Positions 1 to 6,996 are shown, counted from the first letter of the stretch. The stretch is 64,000 nucleotides of DNA from Ramlibacter tataouinensis (GCF_027941915.1 NZ_CP116009.1:124001-188000), one strand, 5' to 3'. The notes: generated by a model from the sequence alone, not told the origin. Translations and numbers: made by a program.

Positions 1-2
1 TG

Positions 3-554
3 GACAAGACCTTCGAGGAGCGCGACATCATCAACGTGCAAGTGGTGCAGGCCATCGACGAGGCGGCGCTGAACTGGGGCGTGAAGGTGCTGCGCTACGA
101 GATCAAGGACCTGACGCCGCCGGCCGAGATCCTGCGTGCCATGCAGTCGCAGATCACCGCCGAGCGGGAAAAGCGCGCCCTGATCGCCGCCTCCGAAGGC
201 CGGCGCCAGGAGCAGATCAACATCGCCACCGGCGAGCGCGAGGCCTTCATCGCCCGCTCGGAAGGCGAGAAGCAGGCCGAGATCAACCAGGCCCAGGGCG
301 AGGCGGCGGCCATCCTGGCGGTGGCCGAAGCCAAGGCCGAAGCCATCCGCAAGGTCGCCGAAGCCATCCGCCAGCCCGGCGGCGACCAGGCGGTGCAGCT
401 GGAAGTGGCGGAGAAGGCGGTGGACGCCTTCCGCAACGTGGCCAACGAGTCGCAGACCACGCTGATCGTGCCGGCCAACATGAGCGAGGTCTCGACCCTG
501 ATCGCCTCGGCGATGCGCATGATCCAGGCGGGCAAGCCCGGGGCGTCGGCCTGA
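3..554 (+). CDS. SPFH/band 7 (stomatin-like, paraslipin) protein, C-terminal part
   Basis: The reading frame is open from the window edge, so only the C-terminal part of about 183 residues is visible. It begins inside the SPFH core (DKTFEERDIIN) and passes through the conserved segment NWGVKVLRYEIKDLTPP. A long charged Ala/Glu/Lys/Arg helix follows (roughly residues 50-130 of the visible part), typical of stomatin/QmcA/paraslipin coiled-coil regions that form membrane-attached oligomeric rings. The hydrophobic N-terminal anchor would lie upstream of the window. Family role is membrane microdomain scaffolding, often beside an NfeD protein; no NfeD gene follows here. The stop is TGA at 552-554. 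Family assignment is secure; exact function is not. Confidence 0.9.
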   Translation, partial: DKTFEERDIINVQVVQAIDEAALNWGVKVLRYEIKDLTPPAEILRAMQSQITAEREKRALIAASEGRRQEQINIATGEREAFIARSEGEKQAEINQAQGEAAAILAVAEAKAEAIRKVAEAIRQPGGDQAVQLEVAEKAVDAFRNVANESQTTLIVPANMSEVSTLIASAMRMIQAGKPGASA

Positions 555-581
555 GGGGCCTTGCCGCCGCCCTGACGCCAT

Positions 582-603
582 CGTCGGCCTGGGAAGGCCG
601 ACG
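582..603 (+). other. Stem-loop downstream of the SPFH gene
   Basis: A 9-bp perfect stem (CGTCGGCCT / AGGCCGACG) with a 4-nt loop lies 28 bp after the SPFH stop codon. No T-tract follows, so it is either a weak or Rho-assisted terminator or simply an mRNA 3' end structure. Confidence 0.35.
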
Positions 604-703
604 CCTCAGTTCCACTGTGCCGAGGCCGCTTCCGCCTGGCACATCGCTTGCCCCGGTTCCCTTGCCGGCGTCCACCCCGGGCGCCTCAACCAGGAGTGAA
701 TCG

Positions 704-1069
704 ATGCAAGGTACCGAGTTGAAGCAGCGTGTCGACCAGATCGAGCAGTGCACCGACGACGCCAAGCGCGCGGTGACCAGTGGTTCGGCCACGCCCGAGC
801 TGCGCCAGTGCGTGCAGGACATGCACCAGCAAGCCCGCCAGTTGCAGCAGGCCTGCAGCGGCGGCCAGCAGCAGATGGGGCAGCAGCAGATGGGCCAGCA
901 GGGCGGCCTGGACAGCGGCTTGCGCCAGCAGGTGGCCCAGCTCGAGCAGACGGCCGACCGCGCGATGCAGGCCTGCCGCCAGGCCGGCAGCAACGTCGAC
1001 CAGCAGACGCAGCAGGCCGTGCAGCGGGCGCACCAGGAAATCTCCAGCGTGAAGAAGCAGATGCAGTAG
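704..1069 (+). CDS. Small Gln-rich coiled-coil protein, unknown function
   Basis: A 121-residue protein. The start at 704 is chosen because AGGAG lies 8-12 bases upstream; an in-frame start further upstream has no such site and would add a Pro-rich stretch that looks non-coding. There is no signal peptide or membrane segment. Two predicted helical coiled-coil halves (about residues 1-50 and 70-121) flank a low-complexity Gln/Met/Gly segment near residues 55-70 (repeats of GQQQM). Four cysteines occur (CTDD, QCVQ, ACSGG, ACRQ). The composition suggests a cytoplasmic oligomerising protein. I do not recognise the family. It stands alone between the SPFH gene and the pyruvyl-transferase pair. Confidence 0.6.
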   Translation: MQGTELKQRVDQIEQCTDDAKRAVTSGSATPELRQCVQDMHQQARQLQQACSGGQQQMGQQQMGQQGGLDSGLRQQVAQLEQTADRAMQACRQAGSNVDQQTQQAVQRAHQEISSVKKQMQ

Positions 1070-1129
1070 CGGCATCCGCCCTCGCCCGAGACCAAGGACA
1101 CCTCCAGCAGCGAGTGACAGGGGCCGCCC

Positions 1130-2203
1130 ATGCAAGTCGGCCTGCTCACCCTGCACCGCTGCATCAACTACGGCTCCTATTGGCAGGCCCGCTGCCTGCT
1201 GGAAGGACTGCAGGCGCTGGGCCATGACGCCCGGCTGCTGGACCATCGCACGCCGCGCATCGAGCGGGCCGAGTACCGCTGTGCACTGAATCCGCTGCTG
1301 CCGCTGCCGTCCCCCGCCGCGGACCGCCCGGCCTACGCCCGCAAGCTGCGGCGCTTCGCCGAGGCGGCGGACGCACTGCCCCGCACCGCCCCCTTCAGCC
1401 TGGACGGCCCCTGCGCCATCGAGGACTTCGACGCTGTCGTGGTCGGCAGCGACGAGATGTGGAACTTCCACCATCCCTGGTACGCGGCCTGCCGGCTGTT
1501 CTTCGGCGAAGGCATCCGGGCGGGCCGGCTGGTGGCCCATGCCTGCACCTTCGGCAACTACCCGGCGGCGCGCGGCCTGCAGCCGGAATGGGTGCGCCGG
1601 CTGCTGCGCTTCGACAGCATCTCGGCGCGCGACCACAACACGCAGGACCTGCTCGAGCAGGCCACCGGCCGGCCCAGCCCGCTGGTGCTGGACCCCTGCC
1701 TGCAGTTCGCGCCGGCGCTGCCCGAGACGCCCGCCGCCGACCCCCACACCGCCGCGCTCTATGGCCACAGCTTCAGCCCCTGGTTCCGCCAGGCGGCGCG
1801 CGCCTGGGCCGGGCGGCGCAGCGTGCGCCTGGTCAGCATCGGCTATCGCAACGACTGGGCCGACGAGCAGTGGCTGGATGCCGGGCCCGATGACTTTGCC
1901 GGCTTCATCGGCGAGACCGGCTTCCTGCTGACCAACTTCTTCCACGGCTGCGTGTTCGCGCTGCGCCACGGCAAGCCCTTCGCCTGCGAGGACTCGCCCT
2001 ACCGGTCGATCAAGCTGCGCTCGCTGCTGCTGCACCTGGGCTGCAGCGAGCGCCTGGTGCTGGAGTCGGCCGGCCCCGATGCGATCGCCCGCGTGCTGGA
2101 CACCCCCCTGCCTGCCTCGCTGCGCCGGCGGCTGGCCGAGTGCCGCGCAGCCTCGCACGCCAGCCTGGCCGACGCCCTGCAAGTGGACCGGGCGGTGGCA
2201 TGA
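1130..2203 (+). CDS. Polysaccharide pyruvyl transferase family protein
   Basis: A 357-residue protein of the CsaB/WcaK pyruvyl transferase superfamily, which adds ketal-linked pyruvate from phosphoenolpyruvate to sugars of exopolysaccharides or cell-wall polymers. The N-terminus (MQVGLLTLHRCINYGSYWQA) has the family pattern of a beta strand followed by an N-Y-G-S/A nucleotide-side loop. Later typical pieces are VVVGSDEMWNF, SARDHNTQDLL and TNFFHGCVFALRHGKPF, where the FHG segment corresponds to the conserved catalytic-side histidine region. It overlaps the next gene by 4 bp (ATGA), so the two are translationally coupled. No glycosyltransferase is adjacent, so the acceptor is unknown. The main polysaccharide locus begins about 4 kb away. 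Confidence 0.85.
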   Translation: MQVGLLTLHRCINYGSYWQARCLLEGLQALGHDARLLDHRTPRIERAEYRCALNPLLPLPSPAADRPAYARKLRRFAEAADALPRTAPFSLDGPCAIEDFDAVVVGSDEMWNFHHPWYAACRLFFGEGIRAGRLVAHACTFGNYPAARGLQPEWVRRLLRFDSISARDHNTQDLLEQATGRPSPLVLDPCLQFAPALPETPAADPHTAALYGHSFSPWFRQAARAWAGRRSVRLVSIGYRNDWADEQWLDAGPDDFAGFIGETGFLLTNFFHGCVFALRHGKPFACEDSPYRSIKLRSLLLHLGCSERLVLESAGPDAIARVLDTPLPASLRRRLAECRAASHASLADALQVDRAVA

Positions 2204-3606
2204 ACCCGGGGCCGGCCGGCGCCGCACCTCGACTTGCGCCCCGCGACGTGCTGCGCGGCGGCCTGTGCGTGGGCTGCGGCAACTGCGCCGCCCAGCCCGG
2301 CGCGCCCGGGCGCCGCATGGCCTGGGACCGCGACGGCCAGCTCAAGCCGGCCGGGCGCCGCGCCGACCTAGCGCGGGCCGATGCGCAGCTCGCCCGCCTG
2401 TGCCCGTCGTCGCCCTGGGCGGCGAACGAAGACGAACTGGCGCGGGCGCTGTACCCGCAGGCCGCCCACGTCGATCCGCTGGTGGGCCGCTACGAAAGCG
2501 CCTTCGTCGGCTCCGTGGCTGAAGGGCACTTCCGCGCTCAGGGCAGCTCCGGCGGCATGGTGTCCTGGGTGGCCACCGAGCTGCTGCGGCGCGGCCTGGT
2601 GGACGCAGTCGCCCACGTGGTGCCCACGGCCGACCCCGCCGCCGACGGCCGCTTCTTCCGCTACCGCCTGTCGCGCACGCCCGCGCAACTGGCGGCCGGG
2701 GCCAAGTCGCGCTACTACCCGGTGGAGCTGTCGCAGGTGCTGGAGGAGATCCGCGCCACGCCCGGCCGCTATGCCGTGGTCGGCATTCCCTGCTTCACCA
2801 AGGCCGTGCAGCTGCTGCGGCGCCACGACCCGCTGATGCGCGATCGGATCCGCTTCACCCTGGGCCTGTTCTGCGGCCACATGAAGAGCGCGCGCCTGCT
2901 GGACAGCTTCGCCTGGCAGTTGAGCGTGGACCCGGCCGAGGTGGTGGGCGTGGAGTACCGGCTGAAGAGCCCGGACCGCCCCGCCAACTGGTACACCGCC
3001 CAGCTGCGCCTGCGCGACGGCCGGCTGGTGCAGCGCGACTGGTTCCACCTGGCCGAGGGCGACTGGGGGTCGGGCTTCTTCCAGAACGGCGCCTGCAACT
3101 TCTGCGACGACGTCGTGGTCGAGACCGCCGACATCTCGTTCGGCGACGCCTGGGTCGAGCCTTACGCGCAGGATGGCCGGGGCACCAACGTGGTGCTGGT
3201 GCGCTCGCCGGAGCTGCACGCGCTGGTCAGCGAAGCGATCGGGCAAGGCCGCCTGGCGCTGGCGCCGGTCGATGCCGATTTCGTGCGCCGCACCCAGGCC
3301 GCCGGTTTGCGGCACCGGCGCGAAGGGCTGGCCTACCGGCTCACGTGGGCCAGGCGGTCCGGCCTGCAGCCGCGCAAGCGGGTGGCGGAGGGGGCCACGG
3401 AGCTGCCGCGGCCGCGCAAGCTGCTGTACCGGATCCGGGCGCATGTCACGCGCTGGAGCCCGAAGGCGTTCCGGGTGGCGAGGGTGCTGCGATGGCGGGG
3501 GCTCTACCTGGCCTGGGCGCACGGGGTGGTGGCGCTGTACCAGGGGCTGGCGTACGCGCGCGGGCGGCTGGGGGCGGCGCTGGCGCGGATGGGGTGGCGG
3601 GGCTGA
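2200..3606 (+). CDS. Coenzyme F420 hydrogenase/dehydrogenase beta subunit (FrhB)-like iron-sulfur protein
   Basis: 468 residues from the ATG that overlaps the upstream stop codon. The N-terminus has a ferredoxin-like cysteine cluster (CVGCGNCA). The FrhB core follows: SGGMVSWVATELLRRG, the sugar-cluster FrhB signature VVGIPCFTKAVQLL, LGLFCGH, and a second cysteine patch NGACNFCDD followed by DISFGDAW. Family knowledge: in bacteria that do not use F420, FrhB-like proteins next to pyruvyl transferases sit in polysaccharide clusters and probably perform flavin/Fe-S redox chemistry on the glycan or its precursor. The last 100 residues are very basic with short hydrophobic helices, suggesting membrane association. 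Function beyond the family is not known. Confidence 0.8.
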   Translation: MNPGPAGAAPRLAPRDVLRGGLCVGCGNCAAQPGAPGRRMAWDRDGQLKPAGRRADLARADAQLARLCPSSPWAANEDELARALYPQAAHVDPLVGRYESAFVGSVAEGHFRAQGSSGGMVSWVATELLRRGLVDAVAHVVPTADPAADGRFFRYRLSRTPAQLAAGAKSRYYPVELSQVLEEIRATPGRYAVVGIPCFTKAVQLLRRHDPLMRDRIRFTLGLFCGHMKSARLLDSFAWQLSVDPAEVVGVEYRLKSPDRPANWYTAQLRLRDGRLVQRDWFHLAEGDWGSGFFQNGACNFCDDVVVETADISFGDAWVEPYAQDGRGTNVVLVRSPELHALVSEAIGQGRLALAPVDADFVRRTQAAGLRHRREGLAYRLTWARRSGLQPRKRVAEGATELPRPRKLLYRIRAHVTRWSPKAFRVARVLRWRGLYLAWAHGVVALYQGLAYARGRLGAALARMGWRG

Positions 3607-3622
3607 ACTCGGCCCTGGCATC

Positions 3623-3670
3623 AACTGTCCGGCTCGATTTGGACAGCGTGCTGGACAGTTAATTAGACAG
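3623..3670 (+). repeat. Three 12-bp-spaced RGACAG direct repeats plus one inverted copy
   Basis: GGACAG at 3641, GGACAG at 3653 and AGACAG at 3665 are exactly 12 bp apart (just over one helical turn). An inverted copy (AACTGTCC, 3623-3630) pairs with GGACAGTT at 3653-3660. Looser half-sites continue towards the promoter (GAGACAC near 3699, TAGACAC near 3736). They sit between the FrhB-like gene and the HTH/cyclase-like gene, as expected for a cooperative operator, possibly the binding site of that HTH protein. That assignment is inference. Confidence 0.55.
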
Positions 3671-3721
3671 ATCCTTGGCAGCGTTGCGTCTCGCAAATGA
3701 GACACTCCGGCCTACACTGTC

Positions 3722-3750
3722 TTGACATCTCTATCTAGACACTTAAACAT
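3722..3750 (+). promoter_or_regulatory. Sigma70-type promoter candidate for the HTH/cyclase-like gene
   Basis: A perfect TTGACA -35 box at 3722-3727 is followed 16-17 bp later by TAAACAT (3744-3750), a fair -10 match. It lies 32 bp before the preferred GTG start and just downstream of the RGACAG repeats, so those repeats would be upstream of the promoter (activator or co-operator position). Its position also argues against starting the protein at the TTG of the -35 box. Confidence 0.5.
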
Positions 3751-3781
3751 AGTCCAAGACTGTTCAAGCAGAGACCCTCCC

Positions 3782-4960
3782 GTGCTCACCAGCAAGGAAG
3801 TTCTGGAGCGGACCGGCATCTCCCGGGCCACCCTGAACAACTACATCGCCACCGGCCTGATCCCCAGGCCGGACGTGCAGCCGCCCGGCCCCGAGCATGG
3901 GGCGGCGCCGCGCATCGGCTACTTCCCGGATGGCACGGCGGAGCGCATCGCGGAGATCCAGCGCCTCAAGCGCGAAGGCTGGACGATCGCCCGCATCGCC
4001 GCCCATTTCGGTGGCACGCCAGCGCACCTCGGCGCGGCGAGCGGGATCGGCGGCCTGCCCCGATCCGACGCACCCGAACCCGCGGCAAGGCCCGATCTCC
4101 TGCCGGCCACCGCCGTGCCGCAGGTCGGCGCCGCCGCAACCGAACGGCCCGACGGCGACCCCGCCGCAAGCACCCAGCCGCACCGCACCACGCCCACTCC
4201 CGGACATCCGCCCCTCGCCCTGGCCACCCCGCCCCTGCCCTCGCGCCAGTCTCCCGCCCCGATCCTCACGCCCGTCGTCGTCCTGGTCAGCACCCTGCAG
4301 GACGCCGGCGACCTGTGGCTGCAACTGCCGGCCGGCGAGTACTTCGAGCTGGTCAACGAGATCTGGACCGAGCTCGATCGCATCTTCGTGCGCCACGGCG
4401 GCCGCCACGGCAGGCACCCGGGCGAAGGCATGGTCTGCCACTTCCTGCCGCAGCCGCCGGCCAGCTACCTGTGGAACGCACTGGCCGCCGCGCACCAGGC
4501 GCGCCAGGCGATGCGCCAGGTCAGCAGCCGCTGGCAGGCGCGCAAGGGCTGGGACCGGGAGTTGTGCATGAACACCGGCATAGACGAGGGCCAGGAGTGG
4601 CTGGGCCCCCTGCGCCTGTCCGAGCCGCTGGAGCTGACCGTGGTGGGCGGCGCCGCCGACCATGCGGCGCAGCTCTCGCGCAGCGCCCGGGGCGGCGCGA
4701 TCTGGATCACCCGCAACCTGGCCGGCAAGCTGGCGCCGCAGGAGCGCTCGCGCATCGATTTCGGCGTGCCGGGCCACGCGGCCGGCCCCGAGCCGCGCCG
4801 CCTGCTGGCCAGCTTCGCGCGGCTGGAGGAACTGGCCGCCCTGCAACCCCACCCTGCCGCCGTCCCGCCGGCGCTGGCCTTGCTCGCCGTCACCGAACTG
4901 CTGGACCTGCGCGACGGGCCGGCAACCCCACCTGGATCACCCCGCGAGGGCGCCGTCTGA
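3782..4960 (+). CDS. MerR-like HTH protein fused to a degenerate class III nucleotide cyclase-like domain
   Basis: 392 residues from GTG 3782; an in-frame TTG at 3722 is rejected because it lies in the -35 box. Residues 1-80 form a MerR/DNA-binding-like winged HTH (TSKEVLERTGISRATLNNYI, then RIGYFPDGTAERIAEIQRLK). A Pro/Ala-rich linker of about 80 residues follows. The C-terminal 210 residues have the layout of class III adenylate/guanylate cyclase homology domains: VVVLVSTLQDAGDL, YFELVNEIWTELDRIFVRHGG, GEGMVCHFLP in place of the usual GDG motif, MNTGIDEGQEWLG in place of the usual HxG, and ELTVVGGAADHAAQL. The metal-binding aspartates are not preserved, so it is probably a ligand sensor rather than an active cyclase. 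It is followed 19 bp later by a small gene. Confidence 0.65.
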   Translation: MLTSKEVLERTGISRATLNNYIATGLIPRPDVQPPGPEHGAAPRIGYFPDGTAERIAEIQRLKREGWTIARIAAHFGGTPAHLGAASGIGGLPRSDAPEPAARPDLLPATAVPQVGAAATERPDGDPAASTQPHRTTPTPGHPPLALATPPLPSRQSPAPILTPVVVLVSTLQDAGDLWLQLPAGEYFELVNEIWTELDRIFVRHGGRHGRHPGEGMVCHFLPQPPASYLWNALAAAHQARQAMRQVSSRWQARKGWDRELCMNTGIDEGQEWLGPLRLSEPLELTVVGGAADHAAQLSRSARGGAIWITRNLAGKLAPQERSRIDFGVPGHAAGPEPRRLLASFARLEELAALQPHPAAVPPALALLAVTELLDLRDGPATPPGSPREGAV

Positions 4961-4979
4961 GCGCCCCAGAGGAGCAACC

Positions 4980-5339
4980 ATGCGCTGGTACAAGCCCAAT
5001 CTCCGCAACAGCCTGCACGCGATCTTCAGCGCCAGCCTGGGCGCACGGCGCGAGGAGGACGACCCCGTCACCCTCGTGACCATCGAAGACATCCGCGAAG
5101 GCATGCTGGAGCTGCTGCAGGCAGAGACGTCCGAACGCGCCACCACCGTGCGGCGGCGCATCCGCTACGCCGTCAGCGTCGAGTCGCTGTGGTTTCTGCG
5201 CGGCGAGCTGATGGCCGTGCTGTCGCGAAGCCGGGGCGAATCCGCGGCGCTGGAGCAGATCGCGGCGATCAGCGACATGTTCGATGGGCTGCTGCCGGAG
5301 GGGTTGCGGTCGCGGCCGAGTCCGCTCGGGCGCGGCTAG
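4980..5339 (+). CDS. Small hypothetical protein paired with the HTH/cyclase-like gene
   Basis: 119 residues from ATG 4980, preceded by a good AGAGGAG site at 4968-4974. It follows the HTH/cyclase-like gene by 19 bp and is probably cotranscribed. The protein has no signal peptide or transmembrane segment. The middle (residues 30-95) is predicted helical: IEDIREGMLELLQAE, then a basic RRRIRY segment and LWFLRGELMAVLSRS. The end is Pro/Arg/Gly-rich. I do not recognise a family. It may be an accessory or effector partner of the regulator, but nothing in the sequence proves that. Confidence 0.6.
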   Translation: MRWYKPNLRNSLHAIFSASLGARREEDDPVTLVTIEDIREGMLELLQAETSERATTVRRRIRYAVSVESLWFLRGELMAVLSRSRGESAALEQIAAISDMFDGLLPEGLRSRPSPLGRG

Positions 5340-5354
5340 GTTCAAGGGCACCAA

Positions 5355-5392
5355 CAAAAAAAAGCCCGGCAGGGGCAAGCCCCTCGCTTAAC
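5355..5392. repeat. Left copy of a 1-kb-spaced inverted repeat (terminator-like)
   Basis: The segment has an A-tract then GCCCGGC, then AGGGGCAAGCCCCT (itself a palindrome), then CGCTTAAC. Its reverse complement recurs at 6364-6406: 14 bp (A7-GCCCGGC) and 16 bp (CAAGCCCCTCGCTTAA) are identical, separated by 4-7 variable bases. Read on the minus strand it ends in a T-tract, so it can also act as an outward-facing terminator. The two copies enclose the VOC gene. Confidence 0.7.
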
Positions 5393-5795
5393 TTACAGGG
5401 GCCGAAGAATGTCTTTTCCAGGGCCCAATCCAGAGCGCCGCTCGGCCGACTCGAGCCCCTCCCGCTTCGGCCCGGGGGCTTCGCTTTGGGCGACGGTGTT
5501 ATGCAGCAGACGACCCAAGAGGGAGTCTGAGTCCTGAAACCTCCGGTGGGGGGGAAAGGCTCTTAGGTTCCCAAGGAGCTCTGGCTGCCTGGAGCTCGGT
5601 AGAATGGAGGGGTCGAAAAAGACAGGCCGGTATGGTTAGTCCGGCCATTCTCCCCGGGAGAATTCTGCGCCGGCTTGCCGGACCCGCGACCTTCACCTGA
5701 AGTGGCAACACTTAGGAGGCGGGTCGTGCTGTCGAGTGCTATACGGCTCCATCAGGTGATGTGGAAATCACACCTTCACTTTTATGGAGTACGTC
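5393..5795. other. Non-coding stretch inside the inverted-repeat-bounded segment
   Basis: About 400 bp without a convincing gene on either strand. It contains a GC-rich part (5395-5500), a 17-bp palindrome ATTCTCCCCGGGAGAAT (5648-5664), and a less GC-rich 130 bp just before the VOC gene with a short hairpin TTCACCTGAA (5691-5700). The promoter of the VOC gene presumably lies in 5700-5780, but I see no clear -35/-10 pair. Confidence 0.5.
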
Positions 5796-6218
5796 ATGAA
5801 GCCACGAATCACCGTCATTACCCTCGGCGTCCAAGACCTGGAGCGAGCAGTCGCTTTTTATCGCGATGGGCTCGGGCTGCCTACCAGCGGAATCGTCGGG
5901 CAGGAGTTCGAGAACGGGGCGGTGGCATTTTTCGACCTGGAAGGCGGGCTCAAACTCGCGGTGTGGCCTCGGGTGAGCATGGCCGCTGATACGGGCATCC
6001 CGCTGGGAGCAGGAGGTCCGCTCGAATTCACCCTCGGTCACAACGTTCACTCGAAGAGCGAAGTGGACGCCGTGTTGCAGCGAGCCACGAGAGCAGGCGC
6101 CACCTTGGTGAAGGCCGCGGGAGAAACCTTCTATGGGGGCTACGCTGGCTACTTCATGGACCCTGATGGACACCTTTGGGAGGTGGTCTACAACCCCGAG
6201 ATGCTGCCGCCCAATTAG
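5796..6218 (+). CDS. VOC family (glyoxalase/bleomycin-resistance fold) protein
   Basis: 140 residues from ATG 5796, chosen because GGAG lies 6 bases upstream; an ATG 12 bp earlier lacks such a site. One full vicinal-oxygen-chelate unit of two beta-alpha-beta-beta-beta modules: ITVITLGVQDLERAVAFYRDG at the start, FENGAVAFFDLEGG, and the closing GGYAGYFMDPDGHLWEVV, whose final Glu is the usual metal ligand. Members are metal-dependent isomerases, dioxygenases or drug-binding resistance proteins; the substrate cannot be read from sequence. Its base composition is clearly less GC-rich than the neighbours, and it sits alone between two inverted repeats, which suggests acquisition as a cassette. 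Confidence 0.85.
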   Translation: MKPRITVITLGVQDLERAVAFYRDGLGLPTSGIVGQEFENGAVAFFDLEGGLKLAVWPRVSMAADTGIPLGAGGPLEFTLGHNVHSKSEVDAVLQRATRAGATLVKAAGETFYGGYAGYFMDPDGHLWEVVYNPEMLPPN

Positions 6219-6302
6219 GGTTACGCCTAGAGTCGGTCGCCTCCTCCGGAATCCGAGGCGTCGGAGTTGCCGGCGGCGACGCGATTGGAAATACCAAGAA
6301 AA

Positions 6303-6334
6303 CTGCCCCGTAAGTCGTTGAACTTACGGGGCAG
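6303..6334 (+). terminator. Perfect 13-bp hairpin after the VOC gene
   Basis: CTGCCCCGTAAGT (6303-6315) pairs perfectly with ACTTACGGGGCAG (6322-6334) around a 6-nt loop. No T-run follows directly. It lies 84 bp after the VOC stop, inside the inverted-repeat-bounded segment, and could be a transcript end or a recombination hairpin. AACTTACGGGGC of its right arm resembles AACTTACAGGGGC at 5390-5402 beside the left repeat. Confidence 0.5.
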
Positions 6335-6363
6335 CGTGCCGAATCAGGCCCTGCTTTTCAACA

Positions 6364-6406
6364 GTTTAAGCGAGGGGCTTGCGGCAGAGGCCGGGCTTTT
6401 TTTCGC
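6364..6406. repeat. Right copy of the inverted repeat flanking the VOC segment
   Basis: GTTTAAGCGAGGGGCTTG, then GCGGCAGAG, then GCCGGGCTTTTTTT: the reverse complement of the left element at 5355-5392 apart from the variable centre. On the plus strand it ends with seven T, so it can terminate transcription leaving the VOC segment rightwards. Confidence 0.7.
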
Positions 6407-6423
6407 AAGTCGAAACCGAACGA

Positions 6424-6996
6424 TCAGCTCGCGCCGGTGGGGGTCTTCACCGAGACGGTGCCCACGGTCTGGCCACCGATCTGGATCGAGCCACTGCTGG
6501 TGATCACCACCGAAATCGAGACCGGCGTGGACGTGGAGCCGCCGATCGTGATGGTGGACTGCACGGTCGTGGAGCTGCCGTTGGCGGGCTGGTTGGCCGT
6601 GTCCAGGTCGATCGCAAACGGCAGCGCAGGCGCCGGCCCGGTGGGCACGGGGGTGCCGCCCGCGTCGGTGACGTCGAAGATGATGCTGCTGAAGGTCACG
6701 GTGCCGGTAATGGTGTTGTTGTTGCCGTCCTTCAGCGTGAAGCCGTTGCCGGCCGTGAACGTCAGCGTCACCGGGCCCGGCAGGGGCACGCCACTGAGCG
6801 TGAGGCCATTGGGGAGGGTGATGGTCTGGCCGACGAGCGCCTGGGCCACCAGGGGACCGGTCGTTGCACTCAGTGTGATGGCGCCGATATCGACCGCCAC
6901 CGGCGTCGCCGGAGCGCCGCCACCACCACCACCGCCGCACGCCACGAGCACCGCCACCAGGCAGGCGCCAGCAGCCAACTTCCAAGAACGCTTCAT
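6424..6996 (-). CDS. Gly/Thr-rich secreted lipoprotein, unknown function
   Basis: 190 residues from ATG 6996 (GAGGAAC just upstream; in-frame ATGs at 7005 and 7011 are alternatives). A lipoprotein signal peptide ends in LVAC with Cys20, followed by seven glycines as a flexible tether. The mature part is rich in Thr, Ser, Val, Ile and Gly and has a strand-rich pattern with repeated ITL/TVTF/ITIGG stretches, suggesting a beta-sandwich. It has no catalytic motif that I recognise. It is divergent from the YjbH-like gene with 134 bp between them, so the two may share a control region at the left end of the polysaccharide export genes. Confidence 0.7.
   Translation of the reverse strand: MKRSWKLAAGACLVAVLVACGGGGGGGAPATPVAVDIGAITLSATTGPLVAQALVGQTITLPNGLTLSGVPLPGPVTLTFTAGNGFTLKDGNNNTITGTVTFSSIIFDVTDAGGTPVPTGPAPALPFAIDLDTANQPANGSSTTVQSTITIGGSTSTPVSISVVITSSGSIQIGGQTVGTVSVKTPTGAS

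Noticed and set aside
3722-3781. TTG start codon at 3722 for the HTH/cyclase-like gene
   Set aside because: The TTG is part of a TTGACA -35 box, has no ribosome site, and the added residues do not belong to the HTH fold; GTG 3782 is preferred.
3782-4960. Active adenylate/guanylate cyclase
   Set aside because: The two metal-binding aspartates expected in class III cyclases are not preserved (GEG instead of GDG and no clear first Asp), so I call it degenerate.
5386-6370. Integron attC site hypothesis for the VOC segment
   Set aside because: GCTTAAC at 5386-5392 fits the RYYYAAC core, but the partner sites (GTTTAAG at 6364, GTTATGC near 5499) do not fit GTTRRRY and the inner arms do not pair as attC arms should. 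The inverted-repeat observation stands without the integron interpretation.
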